From positions 61,533,598 to 61,597,597 of the forward strand of contig OX638131.1 of assembly GCA_951804985.1 (NCBI GenBank): a DNA stretch of 64,000 bases, given 5' to 3'. Within the stretch, counting starts at the first letter, position 1. Each line of letters opens with the position of its first letter. The DNA is from Dryomyza anilis. Lineage: Eukaryota > Arthropoda > Insecta > Diptera > Dryomyzidae. The position numbers and the translations under genes were made by a program. Below are positions 63,462 to 64,000 of the stretch, piece by piece. The notes under the pieces were generated by a model, which searched no databases, had not been told where the DNA came from, and saw nothing but the letters and a program-made list of their open reading frames with translations.

Positions 63462-64000
63462 TTACACCAAGTTCATTAAATTTGGTAACTGAATCATGTG
63501 GGAAATCAAGAATTTCGTAGCTGGTTATATGATGTTTTTTACGTGTAAATGTCATCTGTTTGCACATTTTTATATTAAGTTTAAGGCAATTATAGTTGCA
63601 CCACTCAACCACTTTGCATAGGTCTTCCTGTAAGTATATGTGGTGCTGAGGGTTTTTATATGACAGATAAAGCTTGGCATCATCAGCATATAATTGTATT
63701 TCACTATGATGTATAATAGAGGGAAGATCGTTTATAAAAAGAATAAAAAATAGAAAATGGCTCCCTTGGGGACTCCGGATGCGACAGGTATAAAATCAGA
63801 AAGAGTATCCTTAAAGAGCACTCTCTGTCTTCTGCTTTTTAAATAAGAATTGATCCATAATAGAAGAATAGAAGGAAATCCTATAATATCAAGTTTTGCT
63901 AATGACAAATCATGATTTACAATATCAAATGTTTTACTGAAATCCGTATATATCACATCAGTTTGAAGTCCATTTGTAAAACCGTGTATTATCTTTGATG
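63462..64000 (-). pseudogene. LINE reverse transcriptase fragment at the window edge
   Basis: On the minus strand from the right edge: VIYTDFSKTFDIVNHDLSLA (first Asp, near 63945), PVASGVPKGAIF (63790), FINDLPSIIH, IQLYADDAKLYLSYK (YADD, near 63685) and QEDLCKVVEWCNYNCLKLN, ending near KFNELGV (63470). This is the palm of a Jockey/CR1-type RT. A frameshift lies in the GVPKG-FIND stretch (63745). The 3' part is missing, and the 5' part lies beyond the window. Confidence 0.8.

Overview
The window looks like intronic or intergenic DNA of a higher dipteran (fly) with a large, repeat-rich genome. The only host coding sequence I can support is one 66-codon exon (34231-34428, + strand) of the JNK kinase gene basket (bsk). 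It has a clean AG acceptor and a GTAAGT donor. No other bsk exon was recognised, so most or all of the window is probably bsk intron. Nearly everything else is transposable-element (TE) sequence, much of it nested, in an AT-rich background.

Left third (1-26 kb): a mini-me/DINE-1-like element cuts the 5' LTR of a decayed mag-like Ty3/gypsy element (238-3432). An RTE-type LINE scrap lies at 4.6-4.85 kb. A decayed LOA-like LINE (A, about 7.03-12.16 kb, minus) carries a 411-bp MITE inside its coding region. Next come an ACCCGGGT/AGCTCG-rich repeat, a six-unit palindromic array (12.59-13.17 kb), a tRNA-derived SINE with a perfect 13-bp target-site duplication, tandem 93-bp and 179-bp repeats, and a 200-bp MITE. 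From 18.4 to 26.0 kb a Jockey/CR1-group LINE (C, plus) is split by a much better preserved LOA-like LINE (B, minus, 19.64-24.57 kb) with an intact ORF1.

Middle (26-46 kb): a 1.17-kb foldback element, two neighbouring copies of a CACTGAGG-ended MITE, an old SINE, the bsk exon followed 14 bp later by a 470-bp (TA)n-based array, and a minus-strand BEL/Pao retrotransposon (35200-45567). The BEL gag is interrupted by a plus-strand Ty3/gypsy element (37198-43234) whose Gag has a long Asn-rich stretch between zinc knuckles.

Right third (46-64 kb): further mini-me copies, LINE 3' ends in inverted orientation, a SINE inside a (TA)n tract, and a 4.4-kb foldback transposon (50359-54794). This last element has arms of about 1.2 kb around a degenerate transposase gene that keeps three short GT-AG introns and is cut at the arm boundary just after its first likely catalytic Asp. 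R1-like fragments, a second copy of the Jockey/CR1-group LINE (D, minus, 57.0-59.87 kb), a 1.47-kb TIR transposon and an RT fragment at the right edge follow. No rRNA gene, functional tRNA gene, CRISPR array or bacterial-type operon is present. Family names come from reading motifs by eye, and boundaries are approximate unless a terminal repeat or tail fixes them.
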